From Silene conica (Eukaryota > Streptophyta > Magnoliopsida > Caryophyllales > Caryophyllaceae), in contig CM055318.2 of the NCBI GenBank assembly GCA_029255685.2, forward strand, positions 27,268,001-27,332,000: a stretch of DNA of 64,000 nt. Reading direction: 5' to 3'. The position numbers and the translations under genes were made by a program. The notes under the pieces were generated by a model, which was not told the origin of the DNA, ran no database searches, and saw nothing but the letters and a program-made list of their open reading frames with translations. Every line of letters starts with the position of its first letter. The first letter of the stretch is position 1. Positions 47,214-60,400 of this stretch are shown here, one piece after another.

Positions 47214-47631
47214 GACCATCCCCAAGCAGTGGTCGCGATAATTAGGTCGCGACCCGGTTTTACTCTTAATCCCAACTTATTTATCGTGACCTATTTTTAT
47301 CCTCCCAAGCAAAAAGGTCACGACCTAGGTCATCAACCTAATCATCTTTCCACTTTCCAACATTTCCAATCATTTATCACATTTTCTACCCCACCAAAAA
47401 CTCTCTCTTACCAATCATTTTATTATTTTTTAATTTATCAACCAATTACAATTCTCCACCTAAGTGGTCACAAATATGGTCAATTTTGTTCAACCATGGT
47501 CACAAATTGACCTTGGTTGGTCATATGGTCACAAATTAGCTAAATGGTCACAAGTTAATTATCTCAATTAACTCATTAATCATGACCAAACAAGGTCATG
47601 ACCTCCCTCATGACCTTGCTTGGGGATGGTC
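47214..47631. mobile_element. Intact PIF/Harbinger-like MITE upstream of AP5B
   Basis: 418 bp with perfect termini, GACCATCCCCAAGCA and TGCTTGGGGATGGTC, and TAA duplications (47211-47213 and 47632-47634). The interior repeats GGTCGCGACC, GGTCACGACC and GGTCACAA motifs. It is the reference copy for the split element at 34594-38775. Confidence 0.9.
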
Positions 47632-47709
47632 TAAGGTAAATACAGAATTATTCCATTTTGTACGTGGTAGTCAATATTAATACTTGTAATAACTAAAAAT
47701 TGGGCACAA

Positions 47710-47885
47710 ATTCTTATTTGCAACGGCACTATCCGTCGCAAGCTTGTGACGGATATCGTTTCCTCTCACAAAATACCCACTTTTTCTCTCTCTCCAACAC
47801 TATTCATGTGGTCCCCTTTCTCCACTAACTCATTTTGTATCCATTTTATCTCACAAAATATCCGTCGCAAGCAAAACTTACTAAA
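47710..47885. mobile_element. Candidate MITE with CCGTCGCAAG ends
   Basis: TATCCGTCGCAAG occurs near both ends of a short pyrimidine-rich segment, with TTGTGACGGATA inverted beside the left copy. The extreme ends and a target duplication are not clear. Confidence 0.4.
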
Positions 47886-47907
47886 TATTGGGTGCATTTA
47901 AATATGC

Positions 47908-48625
47908 GTAATTGCTAAATCTCAGACATCCTTTTAGTTTAATCCTACACATTTTTCAACCACATACCTATTTTACCCATATAAAACAAATTTTAAAAAA
48001 CCTAGCACCTTCCACCATCCCCGACCACCCGTTCCCAGCCCCGACCACCCATCCCCCAGCGCTGACCAACCATCTCTAAACCACCATTGCGTTGGAATCG
48101 TAATAAACCGTCGACCCCTCATCCCTTCCCGACGTTGTTTGATCAACAAATAGGGTTTGATTTAGTTGGGTTGTTGAATGGGTGGTGGTGGGGTCATCAG
48201 GCTAGAGTATGATGGTATGAGGGGACGACGTCGAGTGGTGGTTGTAGTGATAGTGTTGTTACGGAGAGGGGTGGTCGGCGGGGAGGTTGAAGCTTGGCAT
48301 TAGAGGGGCAATTGTCGAGTGCAGCTTCTAGGCTTGGGAAGGGGGTTGTCGACGCGGAAAAAGGACAACAAGGTGACCGGCGCTAGAACGACGGTGAGCA
48401 TCGGTGATCGGCGGTGCCATGAGGGGGTGGAGGAAGGGTTGGCGGACGTGGGATTTGGGGCATTTACCTTTATTGTTTTGTTTTCTCAGTTTCTTTGTTT
48501 TGGGGTTTTCATTTTCTCTCTCTTGTTTATTTCTTGGTGAAATGGAAAATGAGAGGGATATATTCGGAATAAGGGGTAACAATGTGTGGGATTGAGTAAA
48601 TTGTTGTACGGGATTTAGCAAGTGC
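47908..48625. mobile_element. Mutator-like MITE with GC-richer interior
   Basis: Imperfect inverted ends of about 45 bp: GTAATTGCTAAATCTC with ATCCTACACATT on the left, and GATTTAGCAAGTGC with AATGTGTGGGATT on the right. The near-repeat TAAATAT lies outside both ends, compatible with a degraded 9-bp duplication. The interior has CCGACCACCC-type and GGTGGTGG-type tracts, possibly derived from a host gene. No transposase is seen. Confidence 0.6.
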
Positions 48626-49582
48626 CTAAATATATTAATTACCTTAATAAATTAACAACTAGTTTTTCTACCCGTGAAAATCACGGGTTATTTTTTGGAT
48701 GTCCTTACTTTGACTATTTTCTAATTAATTTTTCTTTTAAATTAAATAGTTTGATTGTTTTCTATTTGTCAATTAATCGCTTGCCAGTATTATTGCAATT
48801 GTATATGAAATGTAGTGGCGGCAATGTAATCAATTAACATCCCTGTTATTTTATTCTTCGATTTTTTATTTTTCGATTTAAAAATAAATTAGGTTAGAAT
48901 ATTTGTTGCCAACTAAGTATGATAATTTTAAATATTCTCCGTACAGTTAGAATCATATCATCATAAATTACATTTTGAGTCATATAAAAATTTTAGAAAA
49001 TTGAAGATCAGAATAACATTATATTATCTACATAATTCTCCTTTATAGTTCGACTTGTATATAAACTATTTAGAGTTTCAATTAATATGTACATGTTTTG
49101 TGTTTTCTTTTATTTATTACCAACCACCATTTTTTTACGAGTCAAAATAAATTGAAGTTGATTAAAACATCAAGTTTAAGCACCAATGCATTAATATAAA
49201 TATTAATTTTTTGTTTGAGTGGACAAAAAGATAAGAAGATTGTCGTATAAAGCCAAGGTCGGGGCCTAGGCTCAATAGATCTTAGGATACAAAATATTAT
49301 AATATGAATTTTCAATTATATTATCATTGCACTCATAACAACATTATCGAGTGTTAACATTCTTAAATTTGAACGTCTTCTATTAAAATCCATATAAGAA
49401 AACAATGATACCAACATCTTTAGTCATAATTCGTATAACCGATATTTGTATTTGTACCAGATATCATTTTTTGTGCTTACATAGTAAAGAATTCACTGCA
49501 CCACTTTTGTACTTAACAAAGTAAACCATTATTATTCAAATGCTAGAAAAACGATTTTTTCCATATATAAAAAGTACAAACG

Positions 49583-51894
49583 CATAACTTATAAAGTGTA
49601 CAATTATGTTATCATCAAAGTTGTTTAATTTTTATTCCATCATTCTCTACTTTAATGAAATTATATCTCATTTTGTAACAAATTGCATGTAATTACATGA
49701 CAATAATAAAATGGTCATAACTTACAATTTTTTGCATTCACCCATAAATCCATCATTGGTGTGAGTTATTATAATAGGTTTAATTTTTATGCTTAACTCT
49801 CGTTTTCTTAGAATGATGGATCGTCTAAATAACATATATGACAATATTTTGTAATAAGATAATAATGGCGGATGAAAAAAGGGGGTGTAATAAGAGATTA
49901 GGCATAAAAAAATAAGACATGGTCCATTTTATAGGTTTATTGATCGGTCTAATTTTCAAAATTAACTATTGTTTCATTTTGATGATCTAACGTCTACAAT
50001 ATATTTTAGTAAGATAATAATGATAAATGAAAAAAGGTGTAAATATACTAATATGAGCTTTGGCAAAAACCGGGTCCATTTTTTATTAGTATAAATGTAT
50101 AATGTATATATATAGATTTTTATATATACGACACTCGACTATATACGATAATTTATAACCCCATATAATTTAGAAAAAAAAATAAAAACGAAGATGGCTA
50201 GCAATTGTCACTTTCTTTTAAAAAATAGTAATAATGAGGTTAGTTTTTCAAAGAAGATCAAATCAAATTTGCTATCAAAATGCATATTTTATACTAAAAT
50301 ATCACCCTTCAAAATTAACTTTCATAAATTTAGAATTTAATTATATAGAAATAAAAAAAAACTTTCATAGAGAAATCGAAGATTTAATTTACTTATTGTC
50401 TAAAAACTAAATTTACATGCGCATGACATTATTAGTTAGCTAAGCCAATGATTTTATGAAAACGCCTTCACAACCGCCTACACAACATAAGACAAACAAA
50501 AAACACCACGAATTAGTAATTTATCTTACAAAATTCAAGCTAAGGAAATCAAATAAACTACACAAATTTTCACCCCTCACATAACTATTTTATAAGAAGT
50601 AAAAGCACAATCTTAAATAGAAGAGGTTAAATAATGTTAATTTAGATTTAGAAGTTGAATAATATATAGATTAAAATTTAGTGACATTAATATTAATTAG
50701 GAAAGGATAATGATTTTGGCATTCAAAGGGTTGTAGCTCATAACTTATAAAGTGTACAATTATGTTCTCATCAAAGTTGTTTAATTTTTATTCCATCATT
50801 CTCTACTTTAGTGAAATTATATCTCATTTTGTAACAAATTGCAGGTAATTACATGACAATAATAAAATGGTCATAACTTACAATTTTTTGCATTCACCCA
50901 TAAATCCATCATTGGTGTGAGTTATGATGATAGGTTTAATTTTTATGCTTAACTCTCGTTTTCTTATAGTGATGGATCGTCTCAATAACATATATGACAA
51001 TATTTTGTAATAAGATAATAATGTCGGATGAAAAAAGGGGGTGTAATAAGAGATCAGGCATAAAAAAAATAAGACATGGTCCATTTTATAGGTTTATTGA
51101 TCGGTCTAATTTTCACAATTAACTATTATTTCATTTTGATGATCTAACGTCTGCAATATATTTTGAAAAGATAATAATGATAAATGAAAAAAGTGTAATA
51201 TACTAATATGAGCTTTGGCAAAAACCGGGTCCATTTTTTATTAGTATAAATGTATAATGTATATATCTAGATTTTTATATATACGACACCCGACTATATA
51301 TGATAATTTATAACCCCATATAATTTAGAAAAAAAATAAAAACGAAGATGGCTAGCAATTGTCACTTTCTTTACAAAAAATAGTAATAAAGAGCTTAATT
51401 TTTCAAAGAAGATCAAATCAAAATTTCTATCAAAATGCATATTTTATACTAAAATATCACCCTTCAAAATTAACTTTCATAAATTTAGAATTTAATTATA
51501 TAGAAATAAAAAAAACTTTCATAGAGAAATGGAAGATTTAATTTACTTATTGTCTAAAAACTAAATTTACCTGTGCATGACATTATTAGTTAGCTAAGCC
51601 AATGATTTTATGAAAACGCCTTCACAACCGCCTACACAACATAAGACAAACAAAAAACACCACGAATTAGTAATTTATCTTACAAAATTCAAGGTAAGGA
51701 AATCAAATAAACTACACAAATTTTCACCCCTCACATAACTATTTTATAAGAAGAAAAAACATAATCTTAAATAGAAGAGGTTAAATAATGTTAATTTAGA
51801 TTTAGAAGTTGAATAATATATATATATTAAAATTTAGTGACATTAATATTAATTAGGAAAGGATAATGATTTTGGCATTCAAAGGGTTGTAGCT
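49583..51894. repeat. 1,156-bp tandem duplication inside the Helitron
   Basis: Copies at 49583-50738 and 50739-51894 both start CATAACTTATAAAGTGTACA and end AAAGGGTTGTAGCT. They are highly similar, with scattered substitutions and small indels. No coding function is seen. Confidence 0.85.
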
Positions 51895-52383
51895 TATTAT
51901 GAGTTGTTTTTATAATCTTAATTATGATCAAAATTATTGCAAAGTTAATATGTGAGTTGAATGGGTGATGGTTAATTATTTCATAAATATGAGAAAAAAT
52001 AATTATGTTTAAAGATGAGAATTATTTGTGACATCAAAATCAATATAGGGCTTTTAGTTTGCCCAAGTATCCAATTATTATAATTATAGAATTATTTCAA
52101 AATTAATATGCGAGTTGAATAGAGTGATGGTTAATTATTGTATAGATAGGACAAGAGTAATTATTCTAGAAGATGAAAATTATTTTTTGATATCAAAATC
52201 ATTTTAGTTTACCCCAAGTATCATTTTAATTATATATAGATATGTGTATATTGGTAAATGATGGAACAGTTGGACAATTATGTATAGGGAATGACGTGGT
52301 TTGTGACGTGGTAGGTTTTATTTCGTCGAAATATATATAAGATTTAATCATTTTTTATGTAGCTTTTTAATAAAATTTTACAG

Positions 52384-52709
52384 ATAATGATGTGACTTGA
52401 TAATATTTTAATATTGGAATGACATACTTTTGACTTGCTTGCTTTTTTTATTTTATTTATATATTTACAGATAAATGAATTAAATTAATGTAATATGATA
52501 AATTGATTATCCATGTAAAATTAAAACATGTCATGTCACATTATTTAAGTTAGCATTTTAATAAGATTGTATAGAGGTTGACATGTAGGATTGTAGACGT
52601 GGATTTTGTTGGGTGAGGTGGCTTTTTGGTAATCCTACGTGGCTTTTATTGTTGCTGATGTGGTTTTTACTTGGCGTTTTAGCTTAGCCTTTTAATAAGG
52701 TTTTATAGA
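52384..52709 (-). repeat. Three stacked Helitron 5'-terminus sequences
   Basis: On the minus strand, similar starts occur with 5' ends at about 52709 (TCTATAAAACCTTATT), 52578 (TCTATACAATCTTATT) and 52384 (TCTGTAAAATTTTATT). Each is followed by AAAA and a GCTA/GCTAA motif. They indicate nested or serially joined Helitrons of one family. Confidence 0.6.
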
Positions 52710-53652
52710 TTTAAATCCTAACTAGATTAACTTCTACCAACTGGATAATAACTTGACAAGCTAGGGTCGAACCAAAAGTAAAAACCTTTAGCCAAGACTC
52801 GGTTTTTAGAACTAATAACCAACTACTACTTAAATACTAAAGACTAACTAAGACTCAACAATTAACACTAATCACAAACTATGAGTATTTACAATGAACA
52901 AACAAAGGTTGACATGGAAAATAAATTTTCATATGAGAAATTGACAACAAATTAAACAAATAAAAACTTTAACTTAACAATAAGACAATTCAACAAACAA
53001 CTAGAATACAACAAATCGATATAGGAAAAAGACTTGGGTGTAACAACTTGTAGACATGGTTCACCCGCGCCCCGCGCATATGCGTGTTGATTAGTTTGAG
53101 GCGACGACATTTCTCACACGCAGCTTTGTGTTGACAAAGAACGTTATTGGCGACTACCGATTTGAAAGGCATTGAAACTGGAGAATGGTTGAACAAGCCT
53201 GCATTTCTGAAGTCGTCACCATTTTTTTGAATAATTGGATCCGTTCGAATACTTCATGTCATGTCAAGATACAAAGTAATGACAAAACACTAAGAAATCG
53301 ATCGCCCTTAAAATTCTATGTCTTGAATGACTCCCACGATGCCAATGAACATTGATGTTCATATATATCTGAGTAAGGGGTGAGAGTACGTATCAGGAAG
53401 CTTATACTAGAGCACCTAATCCTGGCCGCCTCAATAGCAGCCTCTACTAATGATCGGGGGATTCATTTATACTTGAGATGTTGGTTAGTTATATGCATGA
53501 ATGTAACATACAATGATTTAATCCCCGCATGTGAACTAAGCTATGTCGATTACACATGTAATTTAACACGCAGTTGGGTCAACGTTTGGTGATTACATAT
53601 TACATGTGAAAGGTAAACAAATGAAAGAAATGATACATTACATTAGTGAGTT
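52710..53652. other. Sequence between the Helitron and the copia element
   Basis: CTAGGGTCGAACCAAAAG near 52762 resembles the conserved motif of Athila-type LTRs and suggests a decayed LTR piece. The rest (about 53030-53650) is unique-looking sequence without a supportable gene. Confidence 0.4.
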
Positions 53653-53657
53653 ACATA

Positions 53658-55196
53658 TGTTGGAGTAAATGTCCTCCACAGTGTGTGATTATTTGAATAA
53701 ATCTTTTACAAGATCACACAGGGATACTTACTATATTAATCAGTTAGTTAACATTTATCGGTAACGATTGTCTCACTAGTAGTTTGACGTTACTGTCATA
53801 TGATGACGATAATCGGCTGATCCCTAAAGGTCACACCTATAGGATAATACTGAGAAATGTGATTATATATTAATATAATTACGTAAATGCTAAACTTACC
53901 TAAATGTAGTTAAATATATGATAAACATTTAATAATAATTAGGAGAAATGAATTAAATATTAATTCTAATAAATATATATAAATATTATATTTATTAGTT
54001 ATATTTTAATATATGATATTATAAGAATAATATAATTGGGTTAATTAATTATAAGATAATTAATTAATTTTCTCCGGGAATTATAATTGTACACCGAAAA
54101 CTATTAAAATATGTATGATATTTTAAGGAAATTCGGAATAAGGAAACTGACTTAGAATATTATAATATAAGGAGGTTTCTAGGAAACTGACTTAGAATAT
54201 TATAATATAAGGAGGTTTCCTAATAGAAATACAATACCCAACATAAACCCAAACCCTATAAGAAGGGGATTTCGGCCGTGTGGGAAGAGACGGAAAAACA
54301 TAAGTTGTTTTCTCTATTATTCTCTTTGATTTGATTAGTTTATCATCTTAAAATCCCAAAACAAATCCTCTAAAATAATTAATAGTAATTTAGGAGGAGC
54401 TTTGAAGGGATCTTTCTCAGTCATCTTGGGTGCAATCTAAGGAGAACTTCTACCTTAAAGTTTGGGTTTATATGTAACAACCCGACCCACCACGGTCGTA
54501 ACACATCCCCAATAAGATGGGAGGTATGCCTTTGGGCCCATTATTTGTCCTCACTTAAGCCCAAAAGCACAAGGCCTTGTTACTAAGTGGTGGGTGGAAG
54601 CTATTATAAACATATCACAAGCCTCACATTCTACCGATGTGGGACAACTTTTCTCTCATACTCTTGGGGTGTTACAAACTCCCCCACTTAAAGAACACAA
54701 CGTCCTCGTTGTGCCTCAAACTTGACCACAACCAGGGCCAGAATCCTCCCCGCTGGTGTGTGACCCGGGTACTCCCGACCACAGGCTCACCACACGGTCG
54801 CGGGGTCGCTCTGATACCATTTGGAACAATCCGACCCACCACGGTCGTAACACACCCCCAATAAGATGGGAGGTATGCCTTTGGGCCAATTATTTGTCCT
54901 CACTTAAGCCCAAAAGCACAAGACCTTGTTACTAAGTGGTGGGTGGAAGCTATTATAAACATATCACAAGCCTCACATTCTACCGATGTGAGACAACTTT
55001 CCTCTCATACTCTTGGGGTGTTACATTATACTAGGTTGTTCTTAGGCCGATCTCATATAGGACTAAAGATTATTTCTATATTCTTGACTGTTTAATTCTT
55101 GCAATTGAGTTTTTATTGAATCGTTTTTGATATAATCCTTGGCAGTATTAATATGATTAATACTTTTATAAGTAATTTAAGATATTATTTCCTACA
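53658..55196 (+). repeat. Copia 5' LTR, interrupted by a TRIM
   Basis: Without the TRIM and its extra target copy it is about 981 bp, close to the 974 bp of the 3' LTR. An exact-length 40-bp direct repeat (54141-54180 and 54181-54220) precedes a TATA-like CTATAAG (54255). The repeat is also in the other LTR (63404-63483). Confidence 0.92.
54473..55025 (-). mobile_element. TRIM (terminal-repeat retrotransposon in miniature)
   Basis: Two 204-bp LTRs (54473-54676 and 54822-55025; TGTAACAACCCGACC and TGGAACAATCCGACC starts, GGTGTTACA ends) flank a 145-bp core. On the minus strand the core has a PBS, TGGTATCAGAGC (54808-54819), after the right LTR, and the PPT CTTTAAGTGGGGGAGTT (54677-54693) before the left one. 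The target duplication TTATA is exact (54468-54472 and 55026-55030). It carries no coding sequence. Confidence 0.9.
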
Positions 55197-57404
55197 ATTG
55201 GTATCAGAGTCATTGTTCAAAATCGTTTTGCTAATTAATTGAGAATTAAATCCCACGGCACAAATTTTTTTCCCACGGTTCAAATTTTTTTTTTCTCGGC
55301 TGGAATTTTTTCCGTGATTGTCACGACTAATGGTTCACGGCGGCTTTTTTTGTTTTTTATTTTTTTATCTTTTTATTTTAATTGTTAAAATAATTATCAT
55401 ATGATGATGCTCATAACAATGATATAGATCAATGTTTATTAAAAGTTCGATCAACATAATTTTAGAATTAGATTGATTTGTTTTTAATTGTTAAGATGAA
55501 TGAATATTGTTCATATGAATTAAAAATTAACCTTAATGACAATATTTGGAAATTTTTAAGATCTAATATAATTAGAACTATAACACATAAATTATGAGAT
55601 GATTTTGTGCTATTATGAGTAATTTTAAGAAAGTTCACAAATTAGTAAAGTTTCCAAAATTTATTTCTACCTTGATTATACTATTTAAGGAAATAGTATA
55701 ATATCTTATGAAGATGTCGATTTACATGATATTATTTGATAATATGTGTAATTGCCTAATTTAATAAATAAATAATAAAAAAAACGTGTATTTTAGGACC
55801 GTGAGTTTTATTTTTCGGCCCTTTTCTTACTTTTGTGATTTGTTGCTTTTGTTATTTTTAATATTATATGATGATATTTGTGTTAACTAAATTATAAATA
55901 AAGATTTATAATTAGAACAAATATATAAAGATAACAAAAAAAAGGGATAGTAAAACCGTAAAATTGGATTTTAAGGTTATTTTATTTGTTTTCGTTTTTA
56001 TTTATATTATGAGATAATACTTATATTAACTAGGAATATAAAAGATGTTTTTGTAATTGTAACAAATTTTTCCGAAAGAAAAATAAAGAAAACGTGTGAT
56101 TGCCGTGAAAAGTAAGGAATAAACGAAAATTATTTGATAATTTTTCGGTTATTTAATCATTTATTTATTTTAAAAGGTTTATTATATCTAATAGATGATA
56201 CTTACTAAATTCTAAAATTGTTTAGAATTTACTTGGATTATGGTTTACATGTGTGACATGTAATTTTAAGGTTAATGGTGGTTTGGATAATTTTGCATTA
56301 TGAATGTTTTTATTATATTGTTAATGATATTGTTTTTCAATGAAGGTTAAATTTATTATTTTTTTACAATTGTTGTCAAGTTCAATTATGTAATCTAGTG
56401 TGGCTTTAGTTTTTGGGTTACTTTTCGGTAATGGTGGAAAGTAATCAAGTGATGTAATTTATGAGATCTCGCATCCCCGCTTTGTATTTTATTTATTCTT
56501 TATTTTAGATCAAATGTAAATAGGACTTGCATTGTAATAGCTTAGAATAAAGAAGAAGAAGAAGAAGAAGAAGAAGAAGAGGAGGAGTTTGATGCGTCCG
56601 GGTCTCTATTTCCAGTTTACATCACGAGATGAAGAACGGTGATCCATGAAGCTTCTAGGGTCCATGTGATTGGATTCCAAGTTGTATTTACTGTTTTTCA
56701 TAGGATAGGCCACACTAGGATTTTATGTTTTATGTTCTTTTCTTCATTGCTTGAATGTTGCATGTCATTATATTCCGCCTAAACCAAACCACCTATATGC
56801 ATGTAAAATGACTCATGTAGATTATTTTGCATTTTGACATATGATGTTTTATTTATGCCATCACTTATTCCTACTCATCTCAAATAGTTCACTTAAATGA
56901 GTTTAAATTGTGATGTGATCTCACTCTGCATAAAATTGAGAACTTAGCCTTTCTAGATCAAACAACTATGAATCCCTTGTTCGTCGGTGGACATATAGGA
57001 CCTGTTGTTATCTCCATATGGACCCCTTCTACCTCGGGTAAGTAGTGTGTTATGAGCTAGTTGAACTCAACACAATGATTCAATCAAGTTATTGAAGTCA
57101 TTGTGGACTAATAGATAAATTTAAGAAATTTGTCAACTGAGAGTTCTAATGTAGAACCAGTTAAAGGGTTAACTCACCAAATCGGGATTTGGGTCTTGGG
57201 ATACATTATATAATTCTTTGAGTGAGATCGATTATATTATGTCGTATATCTTTGTTTAAAAAGATTTTAAATTCAATGGTTTCTCATGTTTATTTATTTT
57301 CTCATTTGTAGATCATTTAATATCTGCTATTAAAAATTACTGATGCAAATGCAACTCCGGGCCCTAGCGCCACCCTCACCAGGGAGTCGTGGTTACGCTC
57401 CTTT
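55197..57404 (+). other. Copia untranslated leader
   Basis: A 2.2-kb AT-rich stretch between the PBS and gag. It includes a (GAA)n run at about 56553-56582. The reading frame of gag is open back to about 57321 without an ATG, so an original start codon may have been lost. No other gene is seen. Confidence 0.6.
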
Positions 57405-60400
57405 ATGGACCACGTGTCCTACAATCAGAACTCCCGCCTTAAGAATGATGGGAGTAACTTTACCGATTGGGAGACATCATTACGGAATGCTGCCATTGCT
57501 GATGGTAAATTAAAGTATTTGGTTGAGCCAATTCCGGTTGAACCAACTGCAAGAACTGGAGCCCAACGAACTGCATATGATGAGTTTGTTCGTGAAGCTG
57601 GTGCGATTAAGAACGTACTTATTTATGCAATGGAAAACAATTTGCAGCGCCGCTTCATTTCACAAGGTGCAAATAAGATTTTCACCACCCTCACCAATGA
57701 ATTCTCGCAAGCTCCGAGAATCATGAGGTATGACGCAGCAGTCCGCTTCTTCGAAGCTAAACTGTCTAAGGGCCAGGCTGTTAGCCCACACATCCTCAAG
57801 ATGGTTGAGAATGTGGAAGTTCTGGAGTCTCTTGGTTGCAAGATTGAGGAGTCAGTCATTGTAGACCGAATCTTACACTCTCTTCATGATGGGTTCACCC
57901 AATTTAGGATGAACTATAACATGAATGACATGAAGAAAAGTCTTCATGATCTCCACTCTCAGCTCGTGCAAGCTGAGAAAGATCTCAATTTGAGTGAGAG
58001 TGCTAAGAAGGACGTCCTTGTCATACAAGCTAATTGGAAAGGGAAGGGAAAGGCAAAGACTCCCTTAAATGTTAAGAAGCCTCAGTTCAAAAAGAAGCAG
58101 CAGCCGAAGCCCAAGAGTGGACCTGGTGAGACCAGTAACTCAAAGGCCAAATCTAAGGGCGAAGGGAAAGAGGGAGAGTGCCACCATTGCCACGAGTCTG
58201 GGCATTGGAAGAAGAACTGCCCTAAGTACCTAGATGATATCAAGGCTGGACGTGTGACAACCACATGTATATCTTCGTTTATTCATATGATTGAAATAAA
58301 CCATGCAAGATCAGCAACATGGGTATTTGATACTGGTTGTGATTCTCACTTGTGTAATCATTTGCATGGTTTAAGGGACGTCCGCAAACTTGAGAAGGAG
58401 GACATAGACCGCGTTGGAAATGGAGCAAAGGTTGCAACTGTCTCCATAGGAACTTATGTACTCAAACTACCTAGTGATTTCGAGTTATTTTTAAATAATT
58501 GTTATTTTGTTCCTAGTTTGTCGAAAAACATTATTTCTATTTCTGTTTTGGATACGGAAGGATTTTGTTTTAATATTAAGCACAACTGTTGTACTTTTTC
58601 ATTTTTTTTTGGGTAAAAGGTAAGTATATATAAAGAATGAAACGCCAAAAGTTTTACAAGGACATACAAGCATACTACTGTCTACATCAGACATACATTC
58701 TGAACAAAAATAACCAAAACCAGACAATCAGATAGAATCAATCCATTGCAAATCAGCAGCTCCAAGCTCTTTTCTATTCCTATGCTTCCATCTCATTTTA
58801 ATTTCCTGACAAAGTCTCTTCACCACAAAACAAGGATTCGGGACTTTTAGATCAATTCTAGCCAAATTTCTGGCCATCCAGACATTGTAAATCAGTCCTA
58901 CAAAGCAAGCTCCTGTGAATAACTTCTGTAGCCCAGTCTGATTCCGAGCCTTAGAAAACCAGTGAACCATGTTAATGCCTTTGAGTTGAATACTTAGTTT
59001 ATCCTGGAGAACATCAATGCATTTCTGATAATATTGGCAAGACAAGAAAAGAAGTTGGTGAGTCTCATCTGCAGCACCACATAGAAAACATGTTTTGTCA
59101 CTACCAAACCCCATATTACATATCCTATCAAGCGTATAAAGACGCTTATGTTGGGCAATCCAGAAAATAAAAGCATGCTTAGGCAGATTCAACTTGTTCC
59201 AACAGATAAATCTCCAGTCCACATACTGATGTTTAAGCCTCAACCATTCATACCCAGCTCTCATAGTGTAATCACCACTGCACCATTGATCATTCACGTA
59301 TCCAGCGTTAACCAAATCCTTCACTTCCACAATCTTTTTCCATGTCCAACTACAGTCAAGGGGAGCACTATAATCCTTCCACAATCTTTTTCATTAAACG
59401 ATATGATTTATGGAAAGGCTGTTTCCGTAAACGGAATATATGTTCTAGACCAAACCGCCGAGGTTTATCATGTGAATAATAAAAGGGTTAAAACAGGTGA
59501 TAAAGAACAAACGTATTTATGACATTGTCGAATGGGACACATCAATGAAAAATGCGTAGAGAAACTCATTAAGAATGGGTCAATACCACCATTTCATTAC
59601 GAATCAATTGGTACGTTTGAATCATGTCTCGTCGGAAAGATGACTCATATTTCTTTTAAAGGTATTGGAATGCGAGCTAGTGATCTTTTAGGACTCATAC
59701 ATACAGATGTGTGTGGTCCTATGACAATCACAGCAAGAGACGGCTATAGATATTTCATCACTTTTACGGATGATTTAAGTAGATACGGGTATGTCTATTT
59801 AATGAAGCATAAGAGTGAATCCTTTGACAAGTTCAAGGAATTCCAAAATAAGGTTGAGAACCAATTGGATAGGAAGATAAAAGCACTTCGATCTGATCGT
59901 GGTTGCGAGTATCTTTTAACTGAGTTTGATCAACACCTAAAAGACTGTGGTATTGTATTGCAGTTGACTCCACCTGGAACACCACAATTGAATGGTGTAT
60001 CCGAACGGAGAAATCGAACTTTATTAGATATGGTTCGATCCATGATGAGTCACACGGTTGTGCTCGATTCATTATGGGGATTTTCTCTTCAATCGGCTGC
60101 TCTAATACTTAACCGAAGTCCGACTAAAGCAGCGAACAAGACTCCATATGAGATGTGGAAAGGAATGTCTTTTATTCGGGTTTGAGGCTGTGAAGCTTAT
60201 GTCAAGTGGAGACACGAAGACAAGCTAGGCCCACGATCCGTCAAGACTTACTTTGTAGGTTATCCGAAAGGAATTTTTGGTCACTAATTTTATTCACCTA
60301 CCGAACAAAGAGTGTTTGTTGCGGCTAGTGCGAAGTTTTTAGAGAAAGAGTTTCTCTCAAACAAACAGAGTAGTAGAACTTTTGAGCTGTCGGAAGTTCA

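Larger units (their letters stand above)
48659..52709 (-). mobile_element. Non-autonomous Helitron, minus strand
   Basis: On the minus strand it begins TCTATAAAACCTTATTAAAA (5' end at 52709, preceded by A) and ends CTAG (48659, followed by T). A perfect hairpin, ACCCGTGA-ttt-TCACGGGT (48670-48688), lies 11 bases before the end, the same spacing as in the Helitron at 34838. The 4.05-kb interior is AT-rich with no Rep/helicase gene. It contains a large tandem duplication and two more 5'-end-like sequences. Confidence 0.75.

Noticed and set aside
48319-48621. Small open frames in the Mutator-like element
   Set aside because: Short, no start context, no recognisable domain; probably non-coding interior.
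53380-53592. 70-residue plus-strand open frame before the copia element
   Set aside because: No family signal, splice signals or repeat context to support a gene.
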